From Rhizoctonia solani (taxonomy: Eukaryota > Basidiomycota > Agaricomycetes > Cantharellales > Ceratobasidiaceae), in contig NC_057382.1 in NCBI RefSeq assembly GCF_016906535.1, positions 1,364,001 to 1,428,000 of the forward strand: DNA of 64,000 bases. Reading direction: 5' to 3'. A model generated the notes under the pieces. That model was not told where the DNA came from, made no database searches, and worked only from the letters and a program-made list of their open reading frames with translations. This document shows positions 38,924 to 50,779 of this stretch, one piece after another (the first letter of the stretch is position 1; every line of letters starts with the position of its first letter). Position numbers and translations under genes: made by a program.

Positions 38924-39615
38924 TATCGTTTTCGTCATGTCTATTTCTCTGTCGCTGTCACCCACTCGATCGAATCTATTCTTTTTTTATGTATTGTTAC
39001 GACGCAAAGCAGTCGTCGGACTATTTTATGCCTCTACTCTGTTGTCTGTCTTTTGTGTTGCTTTGGAGTAGGAATTCATTCAGGGGCTTTTCTTGAAGCA
39101 GTAGATTGTCAAATGAATACCGCAGGATTATACACTTTGTTTGAACACGCTCCCTTGCTTTAATTCTCACAGCTCGACTCGCGCAGATCACTTTGCTTAC
39201 AACCCATAGATATCCTATTGACCACAAGAGCAGACAGAGACAACGGAAAGTACACACCATACACCGCACTAACAAGGCAGCATAGGCGGATTGGATCGGA
39301 TATTTAGTTAGACACGATTAGGAAGAACGAACGAAACGAATCAGGCGAGCGCACCAATGGGACACGCACACCGGAGGGGAAAGACGCAAACGAGGGAAGG
39401 GGGGACGCGAAAGAGTGTGAGGGATCACAAAGGAACCAGAGTCGAGAACAGAAACCAGAGACAAAAAGAAGCCACGGGAAGAAAAAAGGTGCGCGGCGAT
39501 AAGTGGTGTGGAGGCATCTAAGGTAAAATATAAGACCAGAAACGAGGAAGCGAAGGAGAGATGCAGCAAGACGTGATATGTACTACACGGGTTTCGAGGC
39601 TACACAGCACAACAT
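38924..39615. other. Convergent 3' region between SPT7 and NRD1
   Basis: About 0.7 kb shared by the 3' ends of two convergent genes. A-rich and purine-rich on the plus strand at 39310-39560; no gene recognised. Confidence 0.4.
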
Positions 39616-42071
39616 TTACTCGATGACTTGGGTATCAATGGTATCAACCTGGATCGAAGGCGAGCGAGCAAGATCGTCGCCGTCCAAGGTGACTGCCGAG
39701 GGGGAGTGGCCACCGTTGCCACGAGGTCGCACAGCGGATTGGGTGCGAGGAGCATTGGCGCAGCGGTCCTTTCTGGAAACATGGGAGGTGTCAGCCACCA
39801 GACTCGTGACGTATGCAATATAATACACACCCATACGAAACGCGAAGTCCAGAGTATGGTTCACGGTTCTTGACAGCATCAATAGCCTTGATTGCGCTAG
39901 CGATGTTCGTAAAGTTGATAAAGGCTAAAAACCAGTTAGCCTTTGGCCATACTTTTATACACAAGTCGCCGTCCACTCACCAGCGCCCTTTTCCTTCAAA
40001 AAGTTGATCAGCTCAATATCGCCGAATTCTTCAAAGTCACGGCGAAGTTTCTCCTCCGAAAAGTTTTCAAAGTCTTCAATATTACCAATGTAGACGTTAC
40101 GAGTGGCTCCAGAGTGTACTGCGATAGCCAAGGCAGGGGGCAGAGGGCCACTGTTCTTGCCCCAACCAATCTTGAGACGCCGGTTGTTGAGCGTCATGCC
40201 TTGGTACGTAGCGACTTGGTAGAAAGTAAATGCAGAACCAGCATCCACGAACGTTACAAACTAGAGATTCTTTCAGTTTCATGCTCCCCTGCCCAATGTA
40301 TCAGACTTACAGCAATATGCTTATCTTGCATGTACCTAATGCTTTGCAATACACCTCCACGGATCGCATTGCACAAATCTTCAGTGGTTGTCTCAGGGTG
40401 AATGTTCCCAAGATAGACGGTCCTGTTCATTTGGGTTCCCGCAGCGGCGGCGGCGGCAGCAGCCATGGCAAATGCCGGAGAGGTAGGTGACTCGAAACCG
40501 GTAACACCTAGACCGAATGCGCCGGTGCTGGCGAGCGGGGAAAAGGGCGTGAAGCCTGTAATTCCCGCTGTGGCGGCAGCAGTGGCCATAGCGTTGCCCT
40601 GTGTTTGCTGCGACTTGGGGACATAGGCGCATCGATCCTTGCCATAGTTCACACGCTTTCCTGCCCAGGCTGGTTCGGTAGGGAGGGTAGCAACAACCTA
40701 TTTGGCCGAAGAAGTAGCATGTTAGATGTCCATCAAATCCAGCATATGCAGTATATTTCCAATCAGGAAGTGACAACTCACCTTGGTTGCAACCGAGATG
40801 CTGAGGAAGTGAACAAACCCAATATTCTTGTCGCGTACAATTTTCACTTGGTCAATAAGACCGAATCGGCTCAGATCGTCACGAAGCTGCTCCTCGGTCA
40901 TGTTCTCGTCCAGACCACCGAGGTAGACGTTGCGGCTTGCGTTGCTCTGCTGAATGCTGAGCATGACCTGGCTTGGGACGGGGCTAGGCTTTCCCCAGCC
41001 AATCTTGAGCTCTTGTCCATGCAGTGCGAGCTTCTTGACAGTTGCGTCCGCGTGGAAGGCAGCAGCCGTGGCGCCATCCAAGAAGGAGATGAAGACGCAT
41101 GATTTTTCTGGCAACACACGCACGGACTCAAGAGGCCCAAAGCGGACCAAGTTGAGAAGTTCGTCTACGGATGCATCGGCCGGAAGGTTACCAACATAGA
41201 CGGTACGGCCAGTCTGGTTGTTTGCGGCAGCGGCTGCTGCGACTGCTGCAGCAGCAAAAGTGTTCTGTATTGCACGTCAGCCGATGCCCAATTCGAGGTA
41301 CAATAGCGATTTTACTCACGGTGGTGCCAGGCACACTAAGTTGATTGGGGCGCTGTCCGGCCTGGATTTTACGGGTTAGTGGGAATCGATAGGGATCAAA
41401 CGAGCACTTGCCTGTTGGAAAGTCGCCGCGGCGGGCGAAAACGCGTATCCTTGAGATCCCATGCCCATTCCGTTCATTCCAAAACCCATGCCCATCCCGT
41501 TCATCCCCATCAAACCCATGTTGTTTAATCCGTTCATACCCATACCCATGCCCATGCCCATACCATTGACACCCATCCCGTTATTGTAACCAAAGCCGTT
41601 GGTGCCATGCCACCGAGGCCATTTAGATAAGCTTGACCGGCGCCTCCGATGGGGCTGGGAGGCATTCCGCTGGCCGAGCCTGATGATTGCATCTGTCCCT
41701 GAGCACCATTCATGGCATTGATGCCGAGACCGTTTTGCTGGGTGTTGAGGGTGAGACCCATGTTGTTGAGGCCGATATTTTGATTCATTCCGGTGGTATA
41801 TAGAGCTTGGTTTGCCTGGACCGTAGCCGTAGTTGGAGTAGCGTGCGTCAATGGACGGATCTGCGGCTTGACCGTTGTTCCAGCGAGCTTTTTTCACGTT
41901 TTCTGGGCCAGCAACAGCGTCCATGGATCGCTGCAAATGGGGTTAGAACGAGCCTGGAACAGGGGACCAGACCGACCTTCATCAAATCAATGTCAAATCC
42001 GTACCCTGAGGCAATCCCTTGATGCGGAAAGGTGGCGAACTGCTCGGCGGGCGGGTCGACGATGACATCCA
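39616..42071 (-). CDS. nrd1: NRD1-type RNA-binding protein with four RRMs
   Basis: Cytoplasmic mRNA-binding regulator like S. pombe Nrd1, which controls mRNAs for sexual differentiation. The ATG at 42069-42071 opens MDVIVDPPAEQFATFPHQGI. A Gln/Asn/Gly/Met-rich N-terminal part contains the repeat GMGMGMGMGMNGLNNMG. Four RRMs follow: RTVYVGNLPADASVDELL with CVFISFLDG, RNVYLGGLDENMTEEQLRDD with IGFVHFLSI, RTVYLGNIHPETTTEDLCNA with IAFVTFVDAG, and RNVYIGNIEDFENFSEEKLR with GAFINFTN. The acidic C-terminus ends QVDTIDTQVIE at 39616. The RNP1/RNP2 motifs are clear. Two opposite one-base shifts near 41820 and 41605 bracket a stretch whose natural reading is ANQALYTTGMNQNIGLNNMG; all RRMs lie outside it. 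Confidence 0.88.
41455..41580 (-). repeat. Gly-Met low-complexity repeat in NRD1
   Basis: Imperfect tandem repeats of GGTATGGGC/GGAATGGGT-type hexamers encode Gly-Met-Asn repeats. They probably form a flexible prion-like segment. Confidence 0.7.
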
Positions 42072-43206
42072 TCGGAAAAAGCAACAAAAAATCAAACACG
42101 AAAAATAGGCGGGTTGAAAGCCAAGGTCAAACTGTCGAGCGAGGGCACAGCGACAGGTAAGAAAATATGATATCACAGTAAGGAGCGTGGAGCGACGAGT
42201 TGGTCTTTACACAGCCAACGAGTGGAGAGGGATAGGGGAAGACAAGGAAAATGCAAGGGAGGAAAAAAAAACAAGTGAAGAGGTACAAGTTGAACAAGTT
42301 ACGCACAAAGGGAATAAATGCCCGCCCAGTCGAGCCGTACCGCCCAAGTCACAGAATATACAATTCAATGGTCAGCTAGCGCTCACACGTGCAAGACCAC
42401 ACAAGACTGAAAAGTGCTCACGAGAATGCAGGTAAAAACTCGGCGCAAGTATGAAGAGGGGGAGGGGGCAATTTTTTCGAGAAGAAATATATATATCCGC
42501 CAAGTTCAAGTGTTTACGCAGAGAGCAATTGCACTCGCACAGTAAACAACGCGAGCAATGCGCGGACAGCGAATGAAGAAAGAGGTGGAAGGTGGGAGAT
42601 GGGGGAGAGCGAGAGATCTCCGACCGAGGGCCGCCCCCAATACATGCCACACTCGTGTAAACAAGTCACGCACACACGTCAAACAACCCCCCGGCTTCGG
42701 GCTATTCCCTTTCACCCAGTCTCCAACTCGATCTGATTGTTCGCCTGAAATACTACCTCCTACGTTGCCACTTGCGTCGCCCAGTTTATTGTCTGAAAAT
42801 CCGGTTTGTGCCGGTGTGACGCCACACTTAGAATGGCAACTATTACTTGGGGATTTGACCAAGTGCAGCAACGCATACATTCAAACTTGGTCTCTCATTA
42901 TCACCGTTCAGTCAATTAGATTTATCCATGTTCGCGTCCTAGCGAACAAGCACAGACACGTCAACGATCGTCACGAGTAGTCGATCAACACGCGCGTTCG
43001 GACGCGTGCCCGGCCCTTACGAAAATCGAAAATCGGGAATTCTACTACCAGATTTGCATCAGACTCGGACTTTACATGATTGGCGCCCAGTCCAATGGCA
43101 TCCCAGGCACATCCGAGCAAAAGAATTTACATCAATTCACGTCATACATAAACTCAGAGTTGAGATACAAGCAAAGAATCGGCAGCCAAATTAGAATTAC
43201 TCTACT
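42072..43206. other. NRD1 upstream region
   Basis: About 1.1 kb upstream of NRD1 and downstream of the penta-EF-hand gene. Purine-rich near 42230-42300 and 42570-42620, which may be a long 5' leader. Frames seen on both strands carry no family motif. Confidence 0.4.
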
Positions 43207-44203
43207 TTACGGTGCGCTCAGGCAGGTGTGGATAAACGTATCATAATTGATCTGGATCCAGCCATCACGGTCCGTATCAAGTCTATGTCAAATCAGTCAA
43301 TCTCCGGCGTCGGGTAATTCTGTCAAAACCCGACACTCACCGGCGGAAGCTTTCGGTCAAGGATTTGACCACAACACAAGCCCTCACAAATCGGTCGAAT
43401 GTGATACCAGGAGGGGGTCCTCCTGGGATCGGCGCTGCGCCTTTGACGTCTACCATAAGCTTTGTCTATTTACCAGCATGATGTGAGTTGAGCACAAGCT
43501 TACCATATTTCCGCTGCACCAAGTCCAAAAGCTGTGGGTTCAACGGATAGCCAAACTGGTTCATGGCTTGCGACAGCTCCTGACCATCAATAGATCCAGA
43601 GTTGTCCCGGTCGAAATGTTTGAATACACTAAACCGGGCGCGTTAGGGCACAATGTACCTACGGAATTAACAGGGAGAAACTAACCCTTGCCAGTCCTTG
43701 ATGTACCGCCAGAGCCCAGAGAACTCGTTGAACCCAATCGTCCCGGACCGATCAGTATCGAAAATGCTCATTAACATCTTGACAGTGTCCAAATCAAATG
43801 CTACGTCTCCGGTCAATCCCAGTCATTGAATGTATACCAGCAACCTAAACTCACGAGACCAATCTCCATTGACTAACGCTTGTTGCAGCTCGTTGGCACT
43901 GATAGCTCCAGATCTAACACAGATCTATGCTGTCAGAGTTTACTTCCTTGGTGCGATGTAGCACATACCGATCCGAATCGACCGAGCTAAACCAGGTCCA
44001 CAGCCTACCCCGAACCTGTCAACCGACGAAATCCTCTCGGCTCGTGATACCTCTACTCACTGTGGATCCGCGCCTGGAGGCGGTCCCTGCGGGGGACCTG
44101 CCTGCCACCCACCAGGTCCACGCGACTGCCCGTATCCTCCATAACCTTGCTGTTGACCTCCATACCCTTGTTGTTGACCTCCGTACCCTTGATTATACGC
44201 CAT
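43207..44203 (-). CDS. Penta-EF-hand calcium-binding protein (ALG-2/peflin type)
   Basis: Small calcium sensor of the ALG-2/Pef1 family, which binds membrane-trafficking and ESCRT partners. The ATG at 44201-44203 opens a Gly/Tyr/Gln-rich tail (MAYNQGYGGQQQGYGGQQQG), as in peflin. Five EF-hands follow over short introns: the loop DSDRSGAISANE, a second DTDRSGTIGFNE, a third DRDNSGSIDGQE, a fourth diverged one around GITFDRFVRACVVV, and a fifth DTDRDGWIQINY. The first three loops keep the acidic residues and the final glutamate expected for calcium binding. Stop at 43207-43209. Length about 210 residues, usual for the family, with no frame break. Confidence 0.92.
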
Positions 44204-45244
44204 GATTGTGTGGAAGATTACTTAAAGTTGCGAACTGCGGTGTGATGGGGCGTTTTGTGGCTTTTGGAGGACTTTATAGGGCAAAAGGCTGTGTGGTGGC
44301 TGTGCATCCTGCCGTAACACACAATGATTAGCACGTCGGAAACAGTGATGGATTCTCTACACTGCTCGCTCATGCTGTGCGCCAATAATTTTGACTCGTC
44401 CAGCTTTGGTCTGTTCTCCTTTCTTGTCGCTGGGCAGAGGGTGGCGGGCGTCTACTCGCGCGTCGAATTCTTCAACTCTATCCTGGCACCGATCTGTATC
44501 GCCCCAGTATGTTATTGTGTTCGGGGATAGACATAGAGTGGCTATATGCATTGCTACATATTCCTAGCTCCAGCTTCCTTTCCCTGACCTAGAATAATCC
44601 AATAGCATGGGTCATTTTGTTGCTTCAAAGATAATAAAATGATATGTTGTCAGCAATGGCTACATGCGCGGTCATATGGGTGGTTGATTGTTGATATCGG
44701 CGGCCCAAGAAGAGTATGTATTTTCTTAGTAGATAGCATAAAGCATCAGGATATTATGGTATTCATGTACCAAAAGTAAAATATCAAGCAAGTGCTCAAT
44801 GTGATACCAAATGGTTGTTATTTATGATGAGTCCAGAGTTCAGAGTTAATTTTGAGATGAGATTCATTAGAATGCTAGCCTGGTTTCACGAGAACTGACT
44901 CAACATTCAAGGAGAGAATCGTAAAGCTCATATTATTCAGCATACAATTCAAACTTTGCATCTATTTTCGTTGATTCTGCCGAACGATGTGCAACTCTAT
45001 AAAACTGCTCCACCCAGGATCCTGCTCCCAGCCATCACGCGTAGACATTTGAGACATGATATTCACCAATGAATCGGTGCATCTGTTCATCATAGCTTGT
45101 CGCCTCGACAGCCTCCGCCCATTGGCTCTCGACTTCTTACACTCGGGCTCACTGGATAATGCTGTGGAGCCCTTGTGATGTGTGGGGCTCATGCAAGATT
45201 TCATTAGAGAAATACGGGGAGTGATCATCGCTTCTTGGTGTAAG
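44204..45244. other. Intergenic spacer, AT-rich
   Basis: About 1 kb between the penta-EF-hand promoter and the ABC gene's 3' end. AT-rich at 44580-44960. Short frames only, none recognised. Confidence 0.4.
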
Positions 45245-47002
45245 CTATATACAAGTCCCGCCCTTGAGTTGTAACTGTTGAACAGCAGAAGTCGGCCATG
45301 GAACTTCCTCCGCCCAGTGGGTAACCAAAACTACGGCTTGATAAGGCTCCAACTTTTCCAATAGATACCTTTTAGAGTTTTCTACCATCGCGTCGTCCAT
45401 ACCAGCAAATGGCTAAAAAAAATAAGCTGTTTAGATACCAGGGCACTACCACCTCAAAGGACCTACCTCGTCCAAAATCACAAGGGCGCCTTGGAGACCA
45501 ATGCGCGCATAAGTAGAACCAAGGCTTGCTCTCCAGCACCAAAAGTGCAAATTCCTTCTCCCCATCCTTTCCCACCCCAAAGTTAAACGCGCGAATAAGC
45601 TCGTCTATCCGAGCTTCTTCTCCGTCGTACGCGTTCGGAATGCATAGGTCGAATCAAATCCCGTACTAATAGCATCCCGTACACTAAGGCCAGGTATCGA
45701 CGAGGAAAGGCATTGTATTGTTCGGGAGATATGAGTCCTATCCTTCTCTGAAGTGTTGTGGTTGGAATTGACCGACGCGGTTTGGAAAACAGACGCAAGG
45801 AACTAGCTGGCTGAGAGTATGATTGCGGATGATCACCGGTGATCATCGCCAGTAGCGTAGTTTTCCCCGAGCCTTTGACTGCGTAAATGCTCATCTTGAA
45901 GCTTTTCGGGCCATTGACTAACCATTTGGTCCTTTAAGATGCCACCTCTCTCCTTCACGAATGGTCCAGTTAACATTTGTCAGGATTTTTCGCTCGTGGT
46001 ACGCGATGTTTAGCCCAACAATCTCAACAATGGGTTTACCAATTTTATGGGGGTCACCTTTGTAACCATCATTCGGCTTGTGGTCGCGTTTTGAATGCTT
46101 GGAAACCATTTGAGACCGCTCTCCGACAATAATTTTTCCATTCTCGGCTCGAATTATATGGGTGGCCCAGTCAGGGACGGGGTCTTGTCCGCGAAGTGTC
46201 ATGATAACTCGAGGTGCACGCTTAATATGCAAGTCATGAAGCAGCTTCAAAAGTCTGGGTCGATGTTCTACATCAAGTCCAGCTACTCATCCGTCGTTAT
46301 TACAAACCACCGAGTAAAGAAATCAGGTATACTTACTGAGAGGTTCCGTCAAAACAAGAACTTCTGGGGCAGGATTGCGCATCAGGGCTTGCAAGATTCG
46401 CGCGCGACGTGTCTGTCCATTGCTCAATGCAACGAGTGGTAAATCTAGTAGTCGCTTCAAGTCTAGCGTTTCGGCCAAGGATTCGTCCACTGTACCGAGA
46501 GATTCGCGTAGCGTCATTCGGTCTTCCTCGCGCACAGCTCCATATCTAGCTGTAAAATCATAGAATGCACCTCCACTCGCAAGACGCTGAGGGGCAAAGG
46601 ACACATGAGCAATCAGATCATGTGGGTCGCGGCCGCTGGCAACCAGGAATGGGTATAGTCCACCCGAGGAGATGGAGTAATGCCAGTGTGGCCCAATAGT
46701 ATCTTCAAGATGTAACGGTTAATGCTATACATATTTTGGGCGAAAAGTTTACTAATAGTCACCTCTACTATATCATTCCTTTGGTTCCCGGTAATTACCC
46801 AGCTTTCTCCCTCCTCGACCGACCACTGCACATCACGCAATGCTGGGACCGCCCTCTGGCCATCGCCGAACCGATATATATTGCTTCGAGGAACATTGAC
46901 GACCAGGCTAGAGAAACGGCGCGTAGGGAACAGAGGCAAAATATGACCTCTCAAGTTTCGGAGAGACAATAAATTTAAAGCCAAGGGAGTAGCTCGCCTC
47001 AT
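45245..47002 (-). CDS. Twin-ATPase ABC protein, ModF/YDR061W-like, probably mitochondrial
   Basis: Soluble ABC protein with two nucleotide-binding domains and no membrane segments, like bacterial ModF and yeast YDR061W; its function is unknown. The ATG at 47000-47002 gives an Arg-rich presequence (MRRATPLALNLLSLRNLRGH then FPTRRFSS) suggesting mitochondrial import. NBD1 shows VPALRDVQWSVEEGESWVIT, the signature LSNGQTRRARILQALM and Walker B VLVLTEPL, but GNQRND stands where GxxxxGKT is expected. NBD2 keeps GPNGSGKTTLL (spliced with acceptor CAAAG), the signature region FGAGEQALVLLMRALVSKAP and ILDEPFAGMDDAM. Frame breaks near 45693, 45630 and 45482 each fit one missing base. Stop at 45245-45247. 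Confidence 0.8.
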
Positions 47003-47341
47003 CACTATCGGGAGTAATTTAATCGCAAGGTCTGAAGCTTTCCTTGTGAGATTCCTATGTATAGCCCTAAATCAAAGTGAGTAGGCTCTATACTTCTAAG
47101 TCTAAGGCAGTATAACGACCGAAAGCGGGAGGATTGGATAAGTCATAACTTGGTGAACTTCAGATGAATCATTCCAAATCATGTCATATGACGATTGTAC
47201 CGGCCGTCTCCAGCCGATCATAATTTACCACGGTACTTATCCAAGCACGAAGACAAGACAAAGTAACCAGGTAATTCAAGCAAAAATGATTTTGTGCTCA
47301 AATGTATAGGAAATATAAAATATAGTGATTTTAGTACATTA
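47003..47341. other. Spacer between the ABC and CCT8 genes
   Basis: About 340 bp holding the ABC promoter and the CCT8 3' end, both on the minus strand. No further feature is seen. Confidence 0.4.
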
Positions 47342-49292
47342 TCAATCTTCGTCCCAGTTTCCGGCTTGTTGAGGCACTTTTGGCCCACCAGCAGGTTTGG
47401 ACATGATAATGCTATCCACCCGCAGAACGGAGACGGCCGCCTCGGTGGCTAGCTTGATCGCCCATGATTTTGCCGACAAAGAGTCATAAATTTGCTCCTC
47501 CTTCGTATCCAAATTCCATTGTTCTCAGACTGGAAATCAAAATGAGCCGCATGTAGTAGGGTATAATTCATCACCTTACCTCGATATCAACGCCCCAGGT
47601 AGCCCCACCTGCCTGTGCGTGCTTCTCATAAAGCTTGCTGACAACCTCTGTCATATCAAGACCGGCATTCTCGGCCAACGTGCTCGGTAAGATCTCCAAT
47701 GCAGACGCATATCGCCGGACCGCGTGTTGGGACAACCCTTTCAGGCCGGCACCGTAACTTTCAACCCGCTTCGCCAGCTCGATTTCGGTTGCGCCGGCTC
47801 CAGGGACAAGACGATCATCCTTCACGAGCGCCTTAATCACATTCACGCCGTCGTCGATCGCGCGCTCCATGTCATCCAGGGTGTTCGCTGTGGCACCCCG
47901 GAGCACAATTGTGGCCGTTTTGCTCTTCTCCGCAGCACTTCCTGCCGGTGGATCTTGCCTGAATACCGTGACCCTATCACCACCGATCTCAACAGTTTCG
48001 ACTATGTCCACGCTACCCGCTTCTTCGGCGGTAGGTGCGCCAAGCCTAGCCAGAGGCGTAGCTCCGACGACACGGCATAGTCGTCGGAGATCAAACTTGG
48101 AAAGCACCTTGATGACGAGAATAGAAAATCGATCAAGGTAGTGCATCGCGAGTTCCCCAACAGCGGCACCGGCTACAATGACTTGGACGCCGGAGTCTGC
48201 GATCTCCTTGAAATACTGCCAAAGACGTCAAGACACTTGCGTTGATGTAATTATGTCGTCTTACCTTTTCCAATTGTTGTTCCTCACCGCGAGTAAAGTT
48301 TAGCATTTCCTCGGCATTCCGCAATAGCACCGTGCCCTTGGTTTCGGTCTGAGCAATATCTAGCGCGCAAGTATAAACCGCGACTTTTGCCTTCGATGCC
48401 TTCTTGATCACACCTATATCGGGCTCAGCCAAATTTCATACCCAAAAAGTGAATGGCATACCTTGAGGTTCCCGGTTGAAGACCATACCACGAACGACCG
48501 TGCTAGAGTTTAATGAACCACCCATGATCTTCACCACCCGTACGTTATCCACATTAAAATGCTCGGGCCGGGAGGGCATTACAGCCAATGCGGCTTCAGC
48601 GACAAGTGAAGCAAGTGTGTCCTCTGATCCGTATTGCTTAGACGCGATCGAAGACTTGAGGACCAGAGCCAGAGATTCCTTGGTCAGTGGTTTCGCAAGA
48701 TTGTAATTCGAGAGACCTTGGATATACATCAGTAATTATAAGGAAATAAATGGGATGACAACCACCTTCAAGCTCCGCCAAGGCCTTTTCGCATGCCAAT
48801 TCATAACCGATAATAATTTCGCTAGGGTGAAGACCCATTATTAACAAGTGCTCGGATTTTTTGAGCAGCTCTCCAGCAAAACAAGTACAGTATTTGTCGC
48901 GTCGCCCATCTATATACGAATGTTATCCAGTTAAATCCCACATACAATCGTATCTTACCTCTGACTCTTGGGCCTGAGAAGCCATTACGAGTAGCTTTGC
49001 TGCCGGGTGGACAACCTCGATCTCCCGAATAATGGTGGCCGCGTCAGATGTAACAAACATCCGCCCAAGGTGATTATGATAAGTTTGTTCCTTCCTAAAA
49101 CTAGCTACAGAGCAAAGTCTATGATAACGACTTCAAGGGCTTACCATTTGGCCCAAAGCTCGTACGAACCAAATCTGAGAGTTCGCCCACTGCTTGAATA
49201 TTCCTCATGACCGCCTCTTCGATTCCTTGAAGATGCTTATATCCATCTTTGAATAGCTGGATATTGTTTGCTTTTGGTACTTTGAGAGACAT
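47342..49292 (-). CDS. CCT8: T-complex protein 1 subunit theta (CCT8)
   Basis: Theta subunit of the cytosolic CCT/TRiC chaperonin, which folds actin and tubulin. The ATG at 49290-49292 opens MSLKVPKANNIQLFKDGYKH, typical of theta. Visible are SDLVRTSFGPNG, MFVTSDAATIIREIEVVHPA, GDATNT of the ATP site, VKIMGGSLNSSTVVRGMVFN, QVIVAGAAVGELAMHYLDRF, KDDRLVPGAGATEIELAKRV and the C-terminal GVDIE, KEEQIYDSLSAKSWAIKLAT and VDSIIMSKPAGGPKVPQQAG; stop at 47342-47344. Several short introns split it. Two single-base losses are evident: near 48874 (LVL to AGELLKKSEHLLIMG) and near 47509 (NNGIW to DTKEEQIY). Since the gene is essential, these are most likely sequence errors. Confidence 0.94.
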
Positions 49293-50165
49293 TCTGAGAA
49301 ATGCAGAGACACGAGAAGGCGGGTCGAGGGCGCGTCGCGTCTCCGAAAATTAAGCGCCCATCTACTCCTGCAGTCAATCACGTGAACAGCGGTTGGGGTG
49401 GCTAGAGGCTCTGCTATTCATGGATGGATTGTTATTCCTACAAGGCAAGTAGCTTTTCTCCCTCAGCTGGGTGGGCTTGATCACCAAAAACTTTATCCGG
49501 ACATGCATGTTGCGGACCGCATCAATCACACGAGCGAATCGCAGCTTGTGGGCCGGGGTTGAATACAAATTCAGATCATCTTGGCCAGAACGCCATAATA
49601 CGAACAATCGAGCCTGGGCCCAGTTTTGCAGTCCTTGTATATGATTCTACCATATGTCATTGTCGTCATGTAGAACCAGTGAGAGATCTATGTGCAAATC
49701 CGTGGACTGCACTGGCCAAAGTCAAAAGGCACAGCACCAAACTTGGTCCTTTCGGAAGTATGAAAAGCAGCAACAGATGTTTCTCACTGATTCCAGGAGA
49801 CTGTGACAAACCCAACATGGTCCAACAGCTTATCAGAACTCTGTGTCACAAAATCGACTGACGGCCGCACAAGCCATCGGTATGAACCAAACAAAGAGCG
49901 CGCTGGTCTAATTTCGGTATATTTGAGTCCTCAAGCCTTCGTAAAGGCCCATTTAATCCAGTCAAACGACAACACTCATGCTGGAAACAATGGAGCCCCT
50001 TTCGTTTTGTCGTTTCTATCATTCAACCAGTGACCACGACCCTCGGGATGTAGCAACCAGCAAGCCATCGCCTACGCATATATAACACTTCAACACAGCT
50101 TCTAATTCCCCCCATCAGCAACATACTTCTTCCTATTCATCAGTTGTATTATTTGCTACTCTTCA
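49293..50165. other. Divergent intergenic region
   Basis: About 0.9 kb between CCT8 (-) and the unknown gene at 50166 (+), which presumably contains both promoters. No coding feature recognised. Confidence 0.4.
50079..50085 (+). promoter_or_regulatory. TATA-like element
   Basis: TATATAA about 80 bp ahead of the ATG at 50166. Confidence 0.45.
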
Positions 50166-50779
50166 ATGTCGACCAATATGCTCATGCCAATCATATCTAC
50201 CGCCCCCGAAAATCCTCGTGTCGAGGGCGACGATAGTGAATCTGCTGATGACTGGGTATTCCGGTGCCTCGCATTCTATGCACAACCTGACTTTCTACCA
50301 CCTCCGAGGCACGGCAACTCCTGGACAGCACACATATTTCAAGCCAGCACCCGATCCAATTGCAAGAATTGGAGATACCTGCAATTCTCTTTCTGTATGG
50401 ACCCGAAGACTCGAGTTACGACATGCACGCTGTCGCACACTATGGTTCCGACTGTACCGGGTAATGCTGTCGCAGACATCAAGTTCTGGGTAACCTCGTC
50501 TTATAGGTTCAATCCCCATACTAGACTGCTCTATCGCGAGGAATATACCACCGGCACCTGATGGAACATCTTCGCGAACCTCGTGGCCAAAGGCTGATCT
50601 GGGGTGGTAATCTCTCATTCAAGCAGGGCTTGGTTTCTATGTTCGTCAACTTGAGGCTCATTGCTCCCGGATCACTTCAGGAACTCGACGCTAAGCTTAG
50701 TGAATCGTACATCAGCTATAATGTGCCTCTGCCTAGAGTCGAGGAAAGTAATGAGCCCGTACCGCAACAACCAGAATGA
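50166..50779 (+). CDS. Unknown protein of about 200 residues (frame interrupted)
   Basis: I do not recognise the family. The ATG at 50166 opens MSTNMLMPIISTAPENPRVE and DDWVFRCLAFYAQPDFLPPP. The coding signal then moves between frames: TPGQHTYFKPAPDP, QLQELEIPAILFLYGPED and SSYDMHAVAHYGSD, AVADIKFWVTSS, and finally HLMEHLREPRGQRLIWGGNL with LVSMFVNLRLIAPGSLQELD to the stop at 50777-50779. Breaks near 50330, 50357, 50460 and 50553 fit single-base changes. The pieces look like one compact, intronless protein without signal peptide or membrane segment. The TATA element upstream supports a real gene. Confidence 0.5.
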
